Below, piece by piece: positions 11,969 through 22,400 of a stretch of DNA of 64,000 bases. The position numbers and the translations under genes are program-made. The notes below the pieces were generated by a model. It worked only from the letters and a program-made list of their open reading frames with translations. It ran no database searches and was not told the DNA's origin. The stretch spans positions 74,066 through 138,065 of the forward strand of contig NZ_JBHUQE010000009.1 of the NCBI RefSeq assembly GCF_042687825.1. Reading direction: 5' to 3'. This DNA is from Sedimentitalea sp042687825. Lineage in GTDB: Bacteria > Pseudomonadota > Alphaproteobacteria > Rhodobacterales > Rhodobacteraceae. Positions within the stretch are counted from its first letter, which is position 1. Each line of letters starts with the position of its first letter.

Positions 11969-12034
11969 TGATGATTACCGTTGATTTGAGACCGCCCCGC
12001 CGCTGCAGTCCCAGCCGTATTGAAAGGACAGCCG

Positions 12035-14272
12035 ATGCCTGATTACAAACCCTACCCGGATGCGCGCAGCTGGTTGTCGGGCGAGTTTTCCTGGCCCGAA
12101 TCGGCCGGGGAATACGGTCCGAACCTTTATCGGGCGGTCATCCACGAAGGCTTGAGCAAGCTGACCGAGATGAGTGTGCTGATCCGCAGCTGGTCAGAGG
12201 ACGCCAATATCGGCGACATCGTCGGGCGCAACCTGCGGGTGCACCTGAAAACTGAAAGCGAAAGCGAACGGGTGTTTTCCGGCGTCTGCATCTCGGCTGA
12301 AAAAATCGGATATTTCGAGGGCAATTATTATTACCTCGCCGAAGTCCGGCCCTGGTTCTGGCTGTTGACCCGCACCCAGGATTGCCGGGTATTTCAGGAA
12401 AAGACGGTGGTCGAGATCATCACCGAAGTCGTCGGGGATTCCGGGTTTTCCGACTATCTGGACGAACTGACCGGAACCTACAGCGCCCGTACATATTGTG
12501 TGCAATACCGCGAAAGCGATTACGACTTTCTGTGCCGCCTGATGGAAGAGGAAGGCATCTATTTCTATTTCAAGAACGATCTGGATTCGACCGGCGTCGA
12601 AAAGCTGGTCCTGTGTGACTCGATCAGCGGGCATTCCGATGTGCCGGGTCACGCCACGATTGACTATCATGCGCGCCAGATCGAGCGCGGCGCGGAAACC
12701 TCGCGCCAAGACCATATCGCCGAATGGACCGCGCTGGAAAACCTGACCCGCGGCAAGGTCACCCTGAACGATTTCGACTTCAAGCTGCAGAATGCCGATC
12801 TGAAATTCGAAAATGCGATTCCGCTGGGGGAACATAGCTACACGGACTACGAGGTCTATGACTATCTCGGCCACCATCGCTATCCCGGTGTTTTCAACGA
12901 TGACAAGGCGCTGGGCGAGAAATACGCCGCCGTCCGTATGGAGGCGGAAGCGGCGCGGTTCGAACAGTTTCGCGGGGCCGGTAACGTGCGGGCCCTGGCC
13001 GTCGGTCAGACCTTTGCCCTGGAGCAGCACCCGGACGATGCGCAGAACTCCAATTACCTGATCACCGGGGCCGAGCATTTCGTGCAGGATCAGAATTTCC
13101 TGCAAAAGGACGACGAGACCAAGCAAAAGTCCCGCAAGGATGCGCTGAACCGCCATGGCGTCAACGAATTCATCCTGAAGGAGATGAGCCGGCGCGAACG
13201 CGCCAGCCGCCGCGATCTGCAGATGATGGCCCGCGACTTTCCCGAGGCCATGGCTGGCGATGCCTATGCCTGCACCTTTCGCGCCATCCCCAAGGTCACG
13301 CAGTACCGCGCGCCGCTGAAAACCCCGTGGCCGAAAATCTCGGGGCCGCATACCGCCACCGTGGTCGGCGAGGCCGGCGAAGAGATCTATACCGACGAAT
13401 TCGGTCGCATCAAGGTGCAGTTCCACTGGGATCGGTTGGGCGAAAAGAACGAGAATTCATCGTGCTGGGTGCGGGTGATGACGCCCTGGTCGGGCACCGA
13501 TTACGGCATGGTGGCCATTCCCCGCATCGGACAAGAGGCGGTGATCCAGTTCGAAGAGGGCGATCCGGACCGGCCGATCTGTACCGGGATGATCTATAAC
13601 GCGTGGCAGAAGGCGCCGTATGACTATCCGAACGACAAGACCCAACTGGGCATCCGCACCAAGTCGACCAAGGAAGGCGGCGCGGAAGACTACAACGAGC
13701 TGATGTTCGAGGATCTGAAAGGCGAGGAACTGATGCGCGTTCAGGCGCAGAAGGACCATCAGATGCTGGTCAAGAACAAGTCCGTGGTCACCATCGGCCA
13801 GGGCGAGGTCGATGCCGGAGACCATGACGATGAAGGCAGCCTGAGCGAGGTGATCCGCAACAACGTCACCCGCACGATCCAGGAGGGCAACCACTATCAC
13901 ACGATTGCCCAGGGCGACGAGGAATTCAAGATCGAGACCGGCAGCCAGACCATCGAGATCGCCACCGACAAAACCCAGACGATCACCGAGAACTATTCGA
14001 CGACGGTTGAAAACGGTGATCACGACACCGCGGTGTCGTCGGGCAACATGTCGGTGGGCGTCGATGCGGGCAAGATCGAGATCGAGGCGGCCCAGAGCAT
14101 CGAGCTGAAAGTGGGCGGATCGTCGATCAAGATCGAACCGGCCAAGATCACCATCAAGAGCACGATGATCGACATCAAGGGTGACGCCAAGGTCGATGTA
14201 AACGGCGCGATGACCAATGTGAAAGCCAGCGGGATACTTGTTCTCAAGGGCTCTCTGACAAAGATCAACTAG
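12035..14272 (+). CDS. vgrG: VgrG (TssI), T6SS spike protein
   Basis: VgrG trimers cap the Hcp tube and carry PAAR and cargo. The 745-residue protein has the gp27-like N-terminal half (RVFSGVCISAEKIGYFEGNYYYLAEVRPWFWLL, seen in pieces), the gp5 OB-fold with ARVMTPWSG-type sequence (VRVMTPWSGTDYGMVAIPRIGQ) and the EGDPDRPICTGMIYN segment, then a Thr/Ile-rich C-terminal needle of about 150 residues. It ends just after the needle, so no fused effector domain is present. ATG 12035 follows GAAAGGA. The first gene of a vgrG-adaptor-PAAR trio; 66 nt separate it from the fusion gene upstream. Confidence 0.95.
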   Translation: MPDYKPYPDARSWLSGEFSWPESAGEYGPNLYRAVIHEGLSKLTEMSVLIRSWSEDANIGDIVGRNLRVHLKTESESERVFSGVCISAEKIGYFEGNYYYLAEVRPWFWLLTRTQDCRVFQEKTVVEIITEVVGDSGFSDYLDELTGTYSARTYCVQYRESDYDFLCRLMEEEGIYFYFKNDLDSTGVEKLVLCDSISGHSDVPGHATIDYHARQIERGAETSRQDHIAEWTALENLTRGKVTLNDFDFKLQNADLKFENAIPLGEHSYTDYEVYDYLGHHRYPGVFNDDKALGEKYAAVRMEAEAARFEQFRGAGNVRALAVGQTFALEQHPDDAQNSNYLITGAEHFVQDQNFLQKDDETKQKSRKDALNRHGVNEFILKEMSRRERASRRDLQMMARDFPEAMAGDAYACTFRAIPKVTQYRAPLKTPWPKISGPHTATVVGEAGEEIYTDEFGRIKVQFHWDRLGEKNENSSCWVRVMTPWSGTDYGMVAIPRIGQEAVIQFEEGDPDRPICTGMIYNAWQKAPYDYPNDKTQLGIRTKSTKEGGAEDYNELMFEDLKGEELMRVQAQKDHQMLVKNKSVVTIGQGEVDAGDHDDEGSLSEVIRNNVTRTIQEGNHYHTIAQGDEEFKIETGSQTIEIATDKTQTITENYSTTVENGDHDTAVSSGNMSVGVDAGKIEIEAAQSIELKVGGSSIKIEPAKITIKSTMIDIKGDAKVDVNGAMTNVKASGILVLKGSLTKIN

Positions 14273-14277
14273 GTGAC

Positions 14278-14892
14278 ATGATGAACCCGCGTTTCAAAGA
14301 TCTCGTGAAAATTCCCAAGGATCCTGCGGTGAAACAGCTGTCGCAGGCCAATGTCGTGCTGCGCACGCCGCTTGACTCGCCCGCCAGCGCTTCGCCCGAA
14401 CAGGTGCTCGAGGAACTCGAACAGAAACAGGCCTGGCTGGACATCCTGTCGCTGCTGTCGGTGTTGCTGCCGCCGCGCGAGCGGGTCTGGTGGGCCTGTC
14501 TGGCGGCGCGCGACTATATCGGGCCGAAATCCGATAAGGATCCGCCGTCGCTGGTGCGTTCCGAGGAATGGGTGTTCAATCCCGACGAGGACCACCGCGA
14601 GGCCGCGCGCGCGACCCTGGATCATGCTTATGTCGACGACGAAACCGTGCATTGCGCGACCGCGGTTCTTTATGCCGACGGCACGCTGGGACCCGGCGAT
14701 CTGGCCCAGCATCCGGCGCCGGCAGGGGCGGCCGAGGCCTCGGTCTTTGCCATGAATGTGGTAGCGCTGGGGGAACTATCTGATAGGTTTGACGAACATA
14801 TCCAGGTGCTGATCGACCGCGCGCTGGACATCGCCCGGGGCGGCAGCGGCCGGGTGTCGGCGACAGAACCGGAACAGGAGGCAAGCACATGA
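14278..14892 (+). CDS. Uncharacterised T6SS-associated protein, candidate VgrG/PAAR adaptor
   Basis: The 204-residue cytoplasmic-looking protein has no signal peptide or membrane segment. A central conserved-looking block reads LSVLLPPRERVWWACLAARDYIG, followed by an acidic linker and a helical C-terminal half ending LIDRALDIARGG. From memory it resembles proteins catalogued as DUF6931 that sit beside PAAR genes, but I cannot confirm this. It lies 5 nt after vgrG and overlaps the PAAR start by 4 nt. That slot is where known effector adaptors (DUF1795, DUF2169, DUF4123) are found, so an adaptor or chaperone role is a reasonable inference. No catalytic motif was recognised. Confidence 0.7.
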   Translation: MMNPRFKDLVKIPKDPAVKQLSQANVVLRTPLDSPASASPEQVLEELEQKQAWLDILSLLSVLLPPRERVWWACLAARDYIGPKSDKDPPSLVRSEEWVFNPDEDHREAARATLDHAYVDDETVHCATAVLYADGTLGPGDLAQHPAPAGAAEASVFAMNVVALGELSDRFDEHIQVLIDRALDIARGGSGRVSATEPEQEAST

Positions 14893-15191
14893 CCAAACCC
14901 CAGGCCCGGATCACCGACAATGTTCTGTGCGCGATGTTCGCGCCCTCGCCGGCCGGACCGGTGCCCGGCACCTCGATGATCATTCCGCCCTGTGCGCCCA
15001 CTGTGCTGGTGGGCAATCTGCCGGCGGCGCGGATTGGGGATATGCACCCCTCGGGCCTTGGGCCGCATCCCAATGTGATGGGCTCGGCCACCGTGATCAT
15101 CTCGAACATGCCGGCGTCGCGGATCGGCGACAGCACGGGCTGCGGCGGGGCGATCCTCAAGGGCGAATTCACTGTGCTGACCGGAGGTTAA
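14889..15191 (+). CDS. PAAR-repeat spike-tip protein
   Basis: The 100-residue protein is a minimal PAAR protein that sharpens the VgrG tip. It contains the family pattern: PARIGDMHP in the middle region, a central GSATVIISNMPASRIGDST segment, and the final CGGAILKGEFTVLTGG. There is no N- or C-terminal extension, so it carries no toxin of its own. The ATG overlaps the upstream gene's stop by 4 nt. Confidence 0.93.
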   Translation: MTKPQARITDNVLCAMFAPSPAGPVPGTSMIIPPCAPTVLVGNLPAARIGDMHPSGLGPHPNVMGSATVIISNMPASRIGDSTGCGGAILKGEFTVLTGG

Positions 15192-15199
15192 GCGCCGCG

Positions 15200-16669
15200 A
15201 TGCCGGTCACGATCAAATTTCAGTCCTCGGGCACGGTTCCGGGCAATGCGCGCCCCATGCAGATGCAGGGCGGCAGCCTGACCATCGGGCGCGGTCCGGC
15301 CAACGATCTGGTGCTGCCCGACCCGGATCGGCAATTGTCCAAGAGCCATTGTGTGATCGAGGACCACAACGGCAATGTGGTGATCGTCGATCTGTCGACC
15401 AACGGCACCTTTCTGAACTATTCCAAGATCCCGCTGGGGCGGGTGCCGACGCCGCTGAACAATGGCGACGTGCTGGCGCTGGGGTCCTATGAGTTGGTCG
15501 TCGAAATCCGCGACGAACTGGCGGATCCCGGTGACCTGATCGCCGGTCCGGCGGCGCAAGGTCCGGCCTCGCATGGCGATGCCGCAAACGCGCCGGACCC
15601 GATGGCGCTGCTGGACGATGCCGGACCCGGCGGCGACTTTCTGGATGACCTTCTGGGGGCCGAGGAAACCCCCACCGGGCCATCGCAGTTGAACCCGGTG
15701 GACCCGATCGACGAATTGTTGCCGCCATTGGGCGAGGACGAAGACCCATTCTTTCAGAAACCCAGCGACGGGCGCGAGGGCGACGGCGCCAGCCGGCCGA
15801 TGCACAACCCGTCCGCACAGGACAGTTTTTCGCCTCAGGCCACCGGCGCGAACCTGATCCCCGACGATTGGGATGACGATCTGCTGGGCGGCAATGGCAC
15901 CGCGGACACGGCCGCCCCGGCATCCGAACTGCCCAAGACCGTGCTGCCGGCACCACCGCCAAAGGGGACCCCGCCACACGCCACGCAGCCCTCGGATCCG
16001 CAACAATCCGCGCGCCGGACACCGCCGGTTCTGCCCGGCGAGGCCACCGGCCCGATCGATCCGGATGCACCGTTGGATACAGATGCGGCGCGGGCCTTTC
16101 TGCGCGCCGTGGGGGCCGAAGAGGTCTCGGTCGCCGAGGCCGACATGGTGACGACGATGGCGCGGATGGGCCGGGTGATGAAAACGCTGGTCACCGGTCT
16201 GCGCGAAATTCTGATGACGCGCACGTCGATCAAGAGCGAGTTTCGCATCGAACAGACGATGATCAGCGCTGGCGGAAACAATCCGCTGAAATTCTCGATC
16301 AGCCCGGAACAGGCCATCGAGGCGATGGTCAAGCCCGGGGCGCGCGGCTATCTCAGCGCCGAAACCGCCGCCGAGCAGGCACTGGACGACATCAAGGCGC
16401 ACGAGATCGCCATGGTCACCGGCATGGAGGCGGCGCTGAAGGGTGTGCTGGCCCGGCTGGACCCGCAGGAACTGGCCGGCAAGATCGAGACCAGCGGCGG
16501 TCTGGGCAGCCTGCTCAAGGGCAAAAAGGCGCGCTATTGGGAAGTCTACGAGAAGATGTATGCCGACATATCCGACCAGGCCGAGAACGATTTCCACGAC
16601 CTGTTCAGCCGCGAATTTGCACGGGCCTACAAGGCGCAGCTGAATCAGCTGAAAGACCGGTCCGAATAA
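15200..16669 (+). CDS. tagH: TagH/Fha, T6SS FHA-domain protein
   Basis: Fha proteins bind the phosphothreonine made by PpkA and promote T6SS assembly. The 489-residue protein has an N-terminal FHA domain (about 1-105) with the key motifs GRGPANDL, SKSHC and STNGTF. A long acidic, Pro-rich linker (about 115-300) contains FLDDLLG and WDDDLLGG, close to the motif repeated in the giant sheath-like fusion. The C-terminal domain (about 300-489) is the TagH type (FLRAVGAEE, LREILMTR, then DLFSREFARAYKAQL). I start at ATG 15200 behind GGAGG, 8 nt after the PAAR stop; the frame is open further upstream, but there it overlaps the PAAR gene. Confidence 0.94.
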   Translation: MPVTIKFQSSGTVPGNARPMQMQGGSLTIGRGPANDLVLPDPDRQLSKSHCVIEDHNGNVVIVDLSTNGTFLNYSKIPLGRVPTPLNNGDVLALGSYELVVEIRDELADPGDLIAGPAAQGPASHGDAANAPDPMALLDDAGPGGDFLDDLLGAEETPTGPSQLNPVDPIDELLPPLGEDEDPFFQKPSDGREGDGASRPMHNPSAQDSFSPQATGANLIPDDWDDDLLGGNGTADTAAPASELPKTVLPAPPPKGTPPHATQPSDPQQSARRTPPVLPGEATGPIDPDAPLDTDAARAFLRAVGAEEVSVAEADMVTTMARMGRVMKTLVTGLREILMTRTSIKSEFRIEQTMISAGGNNPLKFSISPEQAIEAMVKPGARGYLSAETAAEQALDDIKAHEIAMVTGMEAALKGVLARLDPQELAGKIETSGGLGSLLKGKKARYWEVYEKMYADISDQAENDFHDLFSREFARAYKAQLNQLKDRSE

Positions 16670-16682
16670 AAGGGAGAGATCA

Positions 16683-18023
16683 TTGTCCTGGGACAGCAAG
16701 GTGCTTTGGACGGAGGGGCTGTTTCTGCAGCCGCACCATTTCCAGCAATCAGACCGGTATACCGAGGCCCTGGTCACCGGGCTGGCCCGGCGGGTACGCC
16801 CCTATGCCTGGGGCGTCAGCGCGCTGGACATCGATGACGAGGTGCTCAAGGTCGGGCAGTTCGCGCTGAAATCCTGTACCGGGCTGACCCAGGACGGTAC
16901 CGTGTTCCGGGTGCCGATGGCCGATGACCACCCGCCGGCGCTGGAAGTGCCCGAGACCATCAAGGACTGCGTCGTCTATCTGACCGTACCGCAGCGCCGG
17001 CAGGGCGCTGTCGAGGTCGATCTGAGCGGCGCAGAGATGTCGGCCAGCCGGCTGCGACCGGGCGAAATAGAAGTCACCGACACGATGGGCCAGCAAAAGA
17101 AACCGGTGATGCTGGGCATCGGCAAGATGCGCCTGCAATTCGCGCTGGCGGTGGACGACCTGGCCGACCGGCTGGCGATTCCGGTGGCGCGCATCATCGA
17201 GGTGCGCCCGGACAAGGAGATCATCCTGGATCAGGCGTTCATTCCCAGCTGTCTGGACGTGCGCGCCGCGCAACCGCTGGACGGGTTCGTGCGCGAGCTT
17301 GAGGGGCTGCTGTCGCACCGGATGCAGGCGCTGGCCGGGCGTCTGTCCGAGGGCGGTGCCGCCAAGGGCGTGGCCGAGGTGTCGGATTTTCTGCTGCTGA
17401 CGGTAATCAACCGGATGATCCCGGTGATCCGCCACATGACCGCCATCGAAAACCTGCATCCCGAGGATCTCTATCGCTCCTGCGTCGGGTTGGCCGGGGA
17501 ATTGTCGGTGTTCATGACTGCCGAAAAGACCCCGCCGGATTTCCCGGCTTACCGGCATGACGACCTGGCGCATTGCTTTGCGCCGGTCATCCGCACGCTG
17601 CGGCAATATCTCAGCTCGGTGCTGGAACAGACGGCGATCCCGATCAAGCTGGAGGAACGCAAATACGGCATCAGCGTCGGCGTCATTGCCGACCGCAAGC
17701 TGCTGGGCAATGCCGGTTTCGTGCTGGCGGTCGATGCCGACATTCCGGCCGAGGACGTACGCCGGCATTTCGCCGGTCAGGCCAAGATCGGCCCGGTCGA
17801 GGAAATCCGCCAACTGGTCAATTCGGCCCTGCCGGGGATCACCCTGCGCCCGATGCCGGTGGCGCCGCGCCAGATCCCCTATCACGCGGGTGTGGTCTAT
17901 TTCGAATTGGATTCCGCCAGCCCCTATTGGGCCAAGATGACGACCTCCGGCGGGATCGCGGTGCATGTGTCCGGGCAATATCCGGGCCTGAAAATGGAGC
18001 TTTGGGCGATCCGGAACAGCTGA
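16683..18023 (+). CDS. tssK: TssK, T6SS baseplate-membrane complex adaptor
   Basis: TssK connects the baseplate to the TssJLM membrane complex. The 446-residue protein starts with the family signature WTEGLFLQPHHFQQSDRY and carries typical central segments (FLLLTVINRMIPVIRHM, and HPEDLYRSCVGLAGELSVF) and a C-terminal HVSGQYPGLKMELWAIR. The initiation codon is TTG at 16683, positioned after GGGAGAG; no ATG is available near the conserved N-terminus. It is 13 nt after tagH and 32 nt before tssL. Confidence 0.95.
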   Translation: MSWDSKVLWTEGLFLQPHHFQQSDRYTEALVTGLARRVRPYAWGVSALDIDDEVLKVGQFALKSCTGLTQDGTVFRVPMADDHPPALEVPETIKDCVVYLTVPQRRQGAVEVDLSGAEMSASRLRPGEIEVTDTMGQQKKPVMLGIGKMRLQFALAVDDLADRLAIPVARIIEVRPDKEIILDQAFIPSCLDVRAAQPLDGFVRELEGLLSHRMQALAGRLSEGGAAKGVAEVSDFLLLTVINRMIPVIRHMTAIENLHPEDLYRSCVGLAGELSVFMTAEKTPPDFPAYRHDDLAHCFAPVIRTLRQYLSSVLEQTAIPIKLEERKYGISVGVIADRKLLGNAGFVLAVDADIPAEDVRRHFAGQAKIGPVEEIRQLVNSALPGITLRPMPVAPRQIPYHAGVVYFELDSASPYWAKMTTSGGIAVHVSGQYPGLKMELWAIRNS

Positions 18024-18055
18024 GCGCCGGATAAACCCAGGAATTTGGTGAAACC

Positions 18056-19468
18056 ATGTCAGACGAAGACCCGTTTGCAGAACCCGACGACACCGACAAG
18101 ACGGTGATCCGCCCCAATCCGGGCGGTCGCCGCACCGGGGCGCAGCCGACACCCGCCGCGGCGCCGGCGGCGGCAACGCCAGAACCGGCACAGCCGCCGG
18201 TGGATGCCTTTGGGGTGCCCGCATCGGCCGCCCCGGCGCCGCCGCCGCGCGCCAGTGCGGCCGCACCGGCCCCCAGCCTGACCGGCATGAACCAGCTGAT
18301 CGCTTGTGCCAGCATCCTGTTCTCGCTGATCAGCCGCATCCGCAACCGCGCCCAGCACATGGATCCGGACAAGCTGCGCCAAAGCGTGGTGGCCGAGGTC
18401 CGCGCCTTTGAGAACCGCGCCCTGCAGGCCGGAATTTCGGCGCAGAATGTCAAGGTCGCGCGCTATGCGCTTTGCGCGACGCTGGATGATGTGGTGCTGA
18501 ATACCCCCTGGGGCGGACAATCCAGCTGGGGTCTGCAATCCATGGTCGGCACCTTCCACCGCGAAACCGTCGGTGGCGACCGGTTCTATGACCTGCTGGC
18601 GCGGCTGGAAAAAGAACCGGGCCAAAACATCGACATGCTGGAATTCCTTTACATGTGCATGTCGCTGGGATTCGAGGGCCGCCTGCGGGTCGAGCAGGGC
18701 GGATCGGAAAAGCATCTGCAGATCCGCGGCGCCCTGGCGCGGATCATCCGCGCCCAGCGGGGGCCGCTGGAACGCGATCTGTCGCCGCATTGGCCGGGGC
18801 TGGACAAACCCTTTAAGCCGCGTTCGGTCTGGCGTGTCGTCTGGATCGCCATCGGCGTCACCGCAGGCCTGCTGGCGCTGCAGTTCGTCGGCCTGTCCTG
18901 GGCCCTGTCCACGTCCACCGAACGGGTGGTCGGCCAGTTGTCGGTGATCGACAGCGGCCCGGTGGCGGAACTGCAGCGCCGCGCGCCGCCGCCACCGCCA
19001 CCGCCTCTGGCGCCCACCGCCGAGCAACAGTTGAAAAAGGTCGAAGGGTTTCTGCAGCCCGAGATCGACGACGGCATCGTCGAGGTCTTTCAGAAAGGCA
19101 ACACCCTGATCGTGCGGATCAAGGGCACCGGCATGTTCGGGTCCGGCTCGGACGAGCTGTCGCGGAGCTTTCGCGCGCCGGTGGACCGGGTGGCCAAGGC
19201 GCTGAACGACGAGCCCGGCCCGGTGATCATTGCCGGACATTCCGATAATGTGCCGATCCGCTCGTCGCGGTTCCCGTCGAATATGGCGCTGTCCCTGGCG
19301 CGCGCGAAATCGGTGATGACGCGCATGGCGCGGGCGCTGGACGATCCCGCGCGCCTGTCCGCCGAGGGGCGCGCCGACAAGGAACCGATCGCCGATAACG
19401 GCACGCGGCAGGGCCGCGCCAAGAACCGCCGGATCGAGGTCTTGCTGGTGCGGGAGGACGGCACATGA
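18056..19468 (+). CDS. tssL: TssL, T6SS inner-membrane protein with OmpA-like domain
   Basis: The 470-residue protein is an extended TssL. It has a disordered Ala/Pro-rich cytoplasmic N-terminus (about 1-75), a DotU-type cytoplasmic domain (about 80-245, with CATLDDVVLNTPWG and FLYMCMSLGFEGR), one membrane helix (about 258-284) and a periplasmic OmpA-like peptidoglycan-binding domain (about 320-470, with IAGHSDNVPI and SLARAKSVM, then NRRIEVLL). The peptidoglycan-binding extension could compensate for the lack of TssJ in the locus, as in other alphaproteobacterial systems (family knowledge). ATG 18056 is followed by an ATGA overlap with tssM. Confidence 0.94.
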   Translation: MSDEDPFAEPDDTDKTVIRPNPGGRRTGAQPTPAAAPAAATPEPAQPPVDAFGVPASAAPAPPPRASAAAPAPSLTGMNQLIACASILFSLISRIRNRAQHMDPDKLRQSVVAEVRAFENRALQAGISAQNVKVARYALCATLDDVVLNTPWGGQSSWGLQSMVGTFHRETVGGDRFYDLLARLEKEPGQNIDMLEFLYMCMSLGFEGRLRVEQGGSEKHLQIRGALARIIRAQRGPLERDLSPHWPGLDKPFKPRSVWRVVWIAIGVTAGLLALQFVGLSWALSTSTERVVGQLSVIDSGPVAELQRRAPPPPPPPLAPTAEQQLKKVEGFLQPEIDDGIVEVFQKGNTLIVRIKGTGMFGSGSDELSRSFRAPVDRVAKALNDEPGPVIIAGHSDNVPIRSSRFPSNMALSLARAKSVMTRMARALDDPARLSAEGRADKEPIADNGTRQGRAKNRRIEVLLVREDGT

Positions 19469-22400
19469 TCCGCAGAACCCTGAAATTCCTGTTCGGCTCG
19501 ATCTATACGATCCTGTTCATCGTCGCGGCGATCCTGTCGGCCTGCATCTGGTTCTTCGCGCCCTTCATCGGCGGCGAGACGTGGCGGCCCTTTGACAGCA
19601 TGTTCAGCCGGCTTGTAACCATCGGCTGCGTCTGGGCGTTCTTCCTGTTGCTGATGGGGTTCATCTTCTGGCGCCGCCGCCGCAAGGCCAAGGCGATGGC
19701 CGAGGATATCGCCGAGACGGTGGATACCGGCGCCGATGACGCGATGAGCGAGGAGCTGGGCGAACTCAAGGCCAAGTTCAAGACCGCGATCTCGGAACTG
19801 CGCAAGTCCAAGAACGGCCGGCGGCACCTGAGCGAATTGCCCTGGTACGTGATGATCGGCCCGCCGGGGGCCGGCAAGACCACCGCCATCGTGAATTCCG
19901 GCCTGCAGTTTCCGCTGGCGGATCAGACCGGCAAGGCCGCGGTCGGCGGTGTCGGCGGCACCCGCAACTGCGATTGGTGGTTCACCAATGACGCGGTGCT
20001 GATCGACACGGCCGGGCGCTATACCACGCAGGAAAGCGATGCCGAGGCCGATAATGCCGCCTGGCTGGGCTTTCTCGGGCTGCTCAAGAAATACCGCAAG
20101 CGCCAGCCGATCAACGGGGCGATGATCGCGATCAGCCTCAGCGACCTGTCGCTGCAGGACGAGGTCACCCAGAAAAGCCACGCCCAGGCGGTGCGCCGGC
20201 GCCTGAACGAGCTGCGGCAGAATCTGGGCGTGCGTTTCCCGGTCTATGTGCTGTTCACCAAGGCCGACCTGATCGCCGGGTTTTCCGAGTTTCACGACAA
20301 TCTCGGCAAGGAGGACCGCGAACAGGTCTGGGGCTTTACCCTGCCAATGGAAAAGGCGCGCGGCGAAGCCTCGCCCATGGCCGCCTTTGATGACGAATTC
20401 GGGGTGCTGTTGGGGCAGCTCAACGCGCAGTCGCTGGAACGCATGCAGGCCGAGACCGATCATCAGCGCCGGGCGCTGATCGCCGGTTTTCCCAGCCAGG
20501 TCGCCTCGATGCGCCGGGTGGCCCGGGATTTCCTGACCGAAGTGTTTCAGGACAACCGGTTCGAAAACCGCCACATGCTGCGCGGGGTCTATTTCACCTC
20601 GGGCACGCAAGAGGGCACACCGATCGACCGGCTGATGCTGAACATGGCCCAGACCTTTGGCATCGGCCGGCAGGCCATCGGCAGCGGGCAGGGCACCGGG
20701 CGGTCGTTCTTTCTGACCCGGCTGTTTCGGCAGGTGGTGTTCCCCGAGGCCGGGCTTGTATCTTCGGATGACAAGGTCGAACGCCGCTATCGCTGGGCCA
20801 AACGGGTGGCCATCGCCGCGACGATCCTTATCGCCCTGACCACCGGCAGCCTGTGGGTGCGCAGCTATCTGGGCAATGCCGAAATCCTCGCCCAGACCGA
20901 GGCACAGGTGCAGGCCTATCAGACCGCCGCTGCCGCCCTGCCGCCCAGCCCGGTGGGCGACACCGACCTGCCGCCGGTGGTGGCGGCGCTGAACACGCTG
21001 CGCGATCTGCCGGGCAACCCTGTCCTGACCGATCCCGAGCCGGAACAGCGGGTGCGCTATGGCCTGTATCAGGGCGAGGTGATCGGCACCCAGGCGGCCC
21101 AGACCTATCGCGCGGCGCTGAACCGGCGCCTGTTGCCGCGCCTGCTGCTGCGGCTTGAAGAGCAGATTTCGGCCAACATGAACAACCCCGAGCTGCTGTA
21201 TGAGGCGTTGAAGATCTATCTGATGCTGGGGCTGCAGGGGCCGATGAATGCCGAACTGGTCAAGGAATGGATGCAGATCGACTGGTCGCTGGCCTATGCC
21301 GGACCGGCCCGGACCGAGCTGCGCGAGGATCTGGCCAGCCATCTGGACGCGCTGCTTTCCCAGCCGATGGAAGAGATCGCGCTGAACGGCCCGCTGGTCG
21401 ATCAGGTGCAGGGTCTGCTGTCGGAAATGCCGCTGGCCCAGCGGGTCTATAACGGCATCATCAACAGCCCGCAGGCCGCCGCCTTGCCGAAATGGCGGAT
21501 CACCGAGGCCGGCGGCCCGGCGGTGCGCCGGGTTCTGGTGCGCTCGTCCGGCAAGGCGCTGAACGAAGGCGTCGAGGGGATCTTTACCTATAACGGCTTC
21601 AACAACGTGTTTCTGAACGAAGCCGTCGGCGTCGCCGCCCGGGTGGCGCGGGAAAGCTGGGTGCTGGGCCCGCGCGGCGAAGCGGAACAGACCGATGCGG
21701 CGCTGCTGGCGCTCAGCCGGGATGTGCTGGATCTCTACTACAACGACTTCATCGCGCGCTACGATTCCATCCTGGGCGATATCGACATCGTGCCGATGGA
21801 AAGCCTGTCGCATGCGGTCGAGGTGACCAACGTGCTGTCCGGGCCGACCTCGCCCATCGTCAACATCCTGACCGAGATCTCCAAAGAGACCCGCCTGACC
21901 GAGGAACGTTCGATCGTCGATACCAGCGAACTGACCACCGGCGCTGCGGCGGTGGCGGCGATCGAGTCGCGCTCGACCCTCAGCGCGCAGGCCCAGATCA
22001 TGCTGAGCGCGCTGTCGCGGGCGGCCGCCGCCAATACCGGCGAGCCGCCGAAACCGCCCGGTGCCTATGTCGAAGAACGCTTTCAGTGGCTGCACCAGCT
22101 GGTCGAACGGCCCGAGGGCCAGCCCTCGCAGCTGGACATGCTGATGGCGGTCCTGACGGATGTCTATCAGCAGCTCAACAAGATGTCCTTTTCCGGGGTC
22201 AGCGGCGGTGCCGAGGGCGGCGCGGCGATCCTGCAGTTCCAGCAGGCGGCCAGCCGCATCGACGGCCCGGTCCAGCGCTGGGCGTCGCAGATCACCACCG
22301 GCTCATCCGGTATCACGGCGGATGGCACCCGGGCCTCGATCAATGCCAGTTGGCAGGCCAGCGTGCTGCCCTTTTGCGACAAGGCGCTGAGCAACCGCTA

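Noticed and set aside
19090..22095. 1001-codon minus-strand open frame opposite tssM
   Set aside because: tssM is a clear, full-length gene in the other direction; the antisense frame is an effect of high GC at third codon positions.
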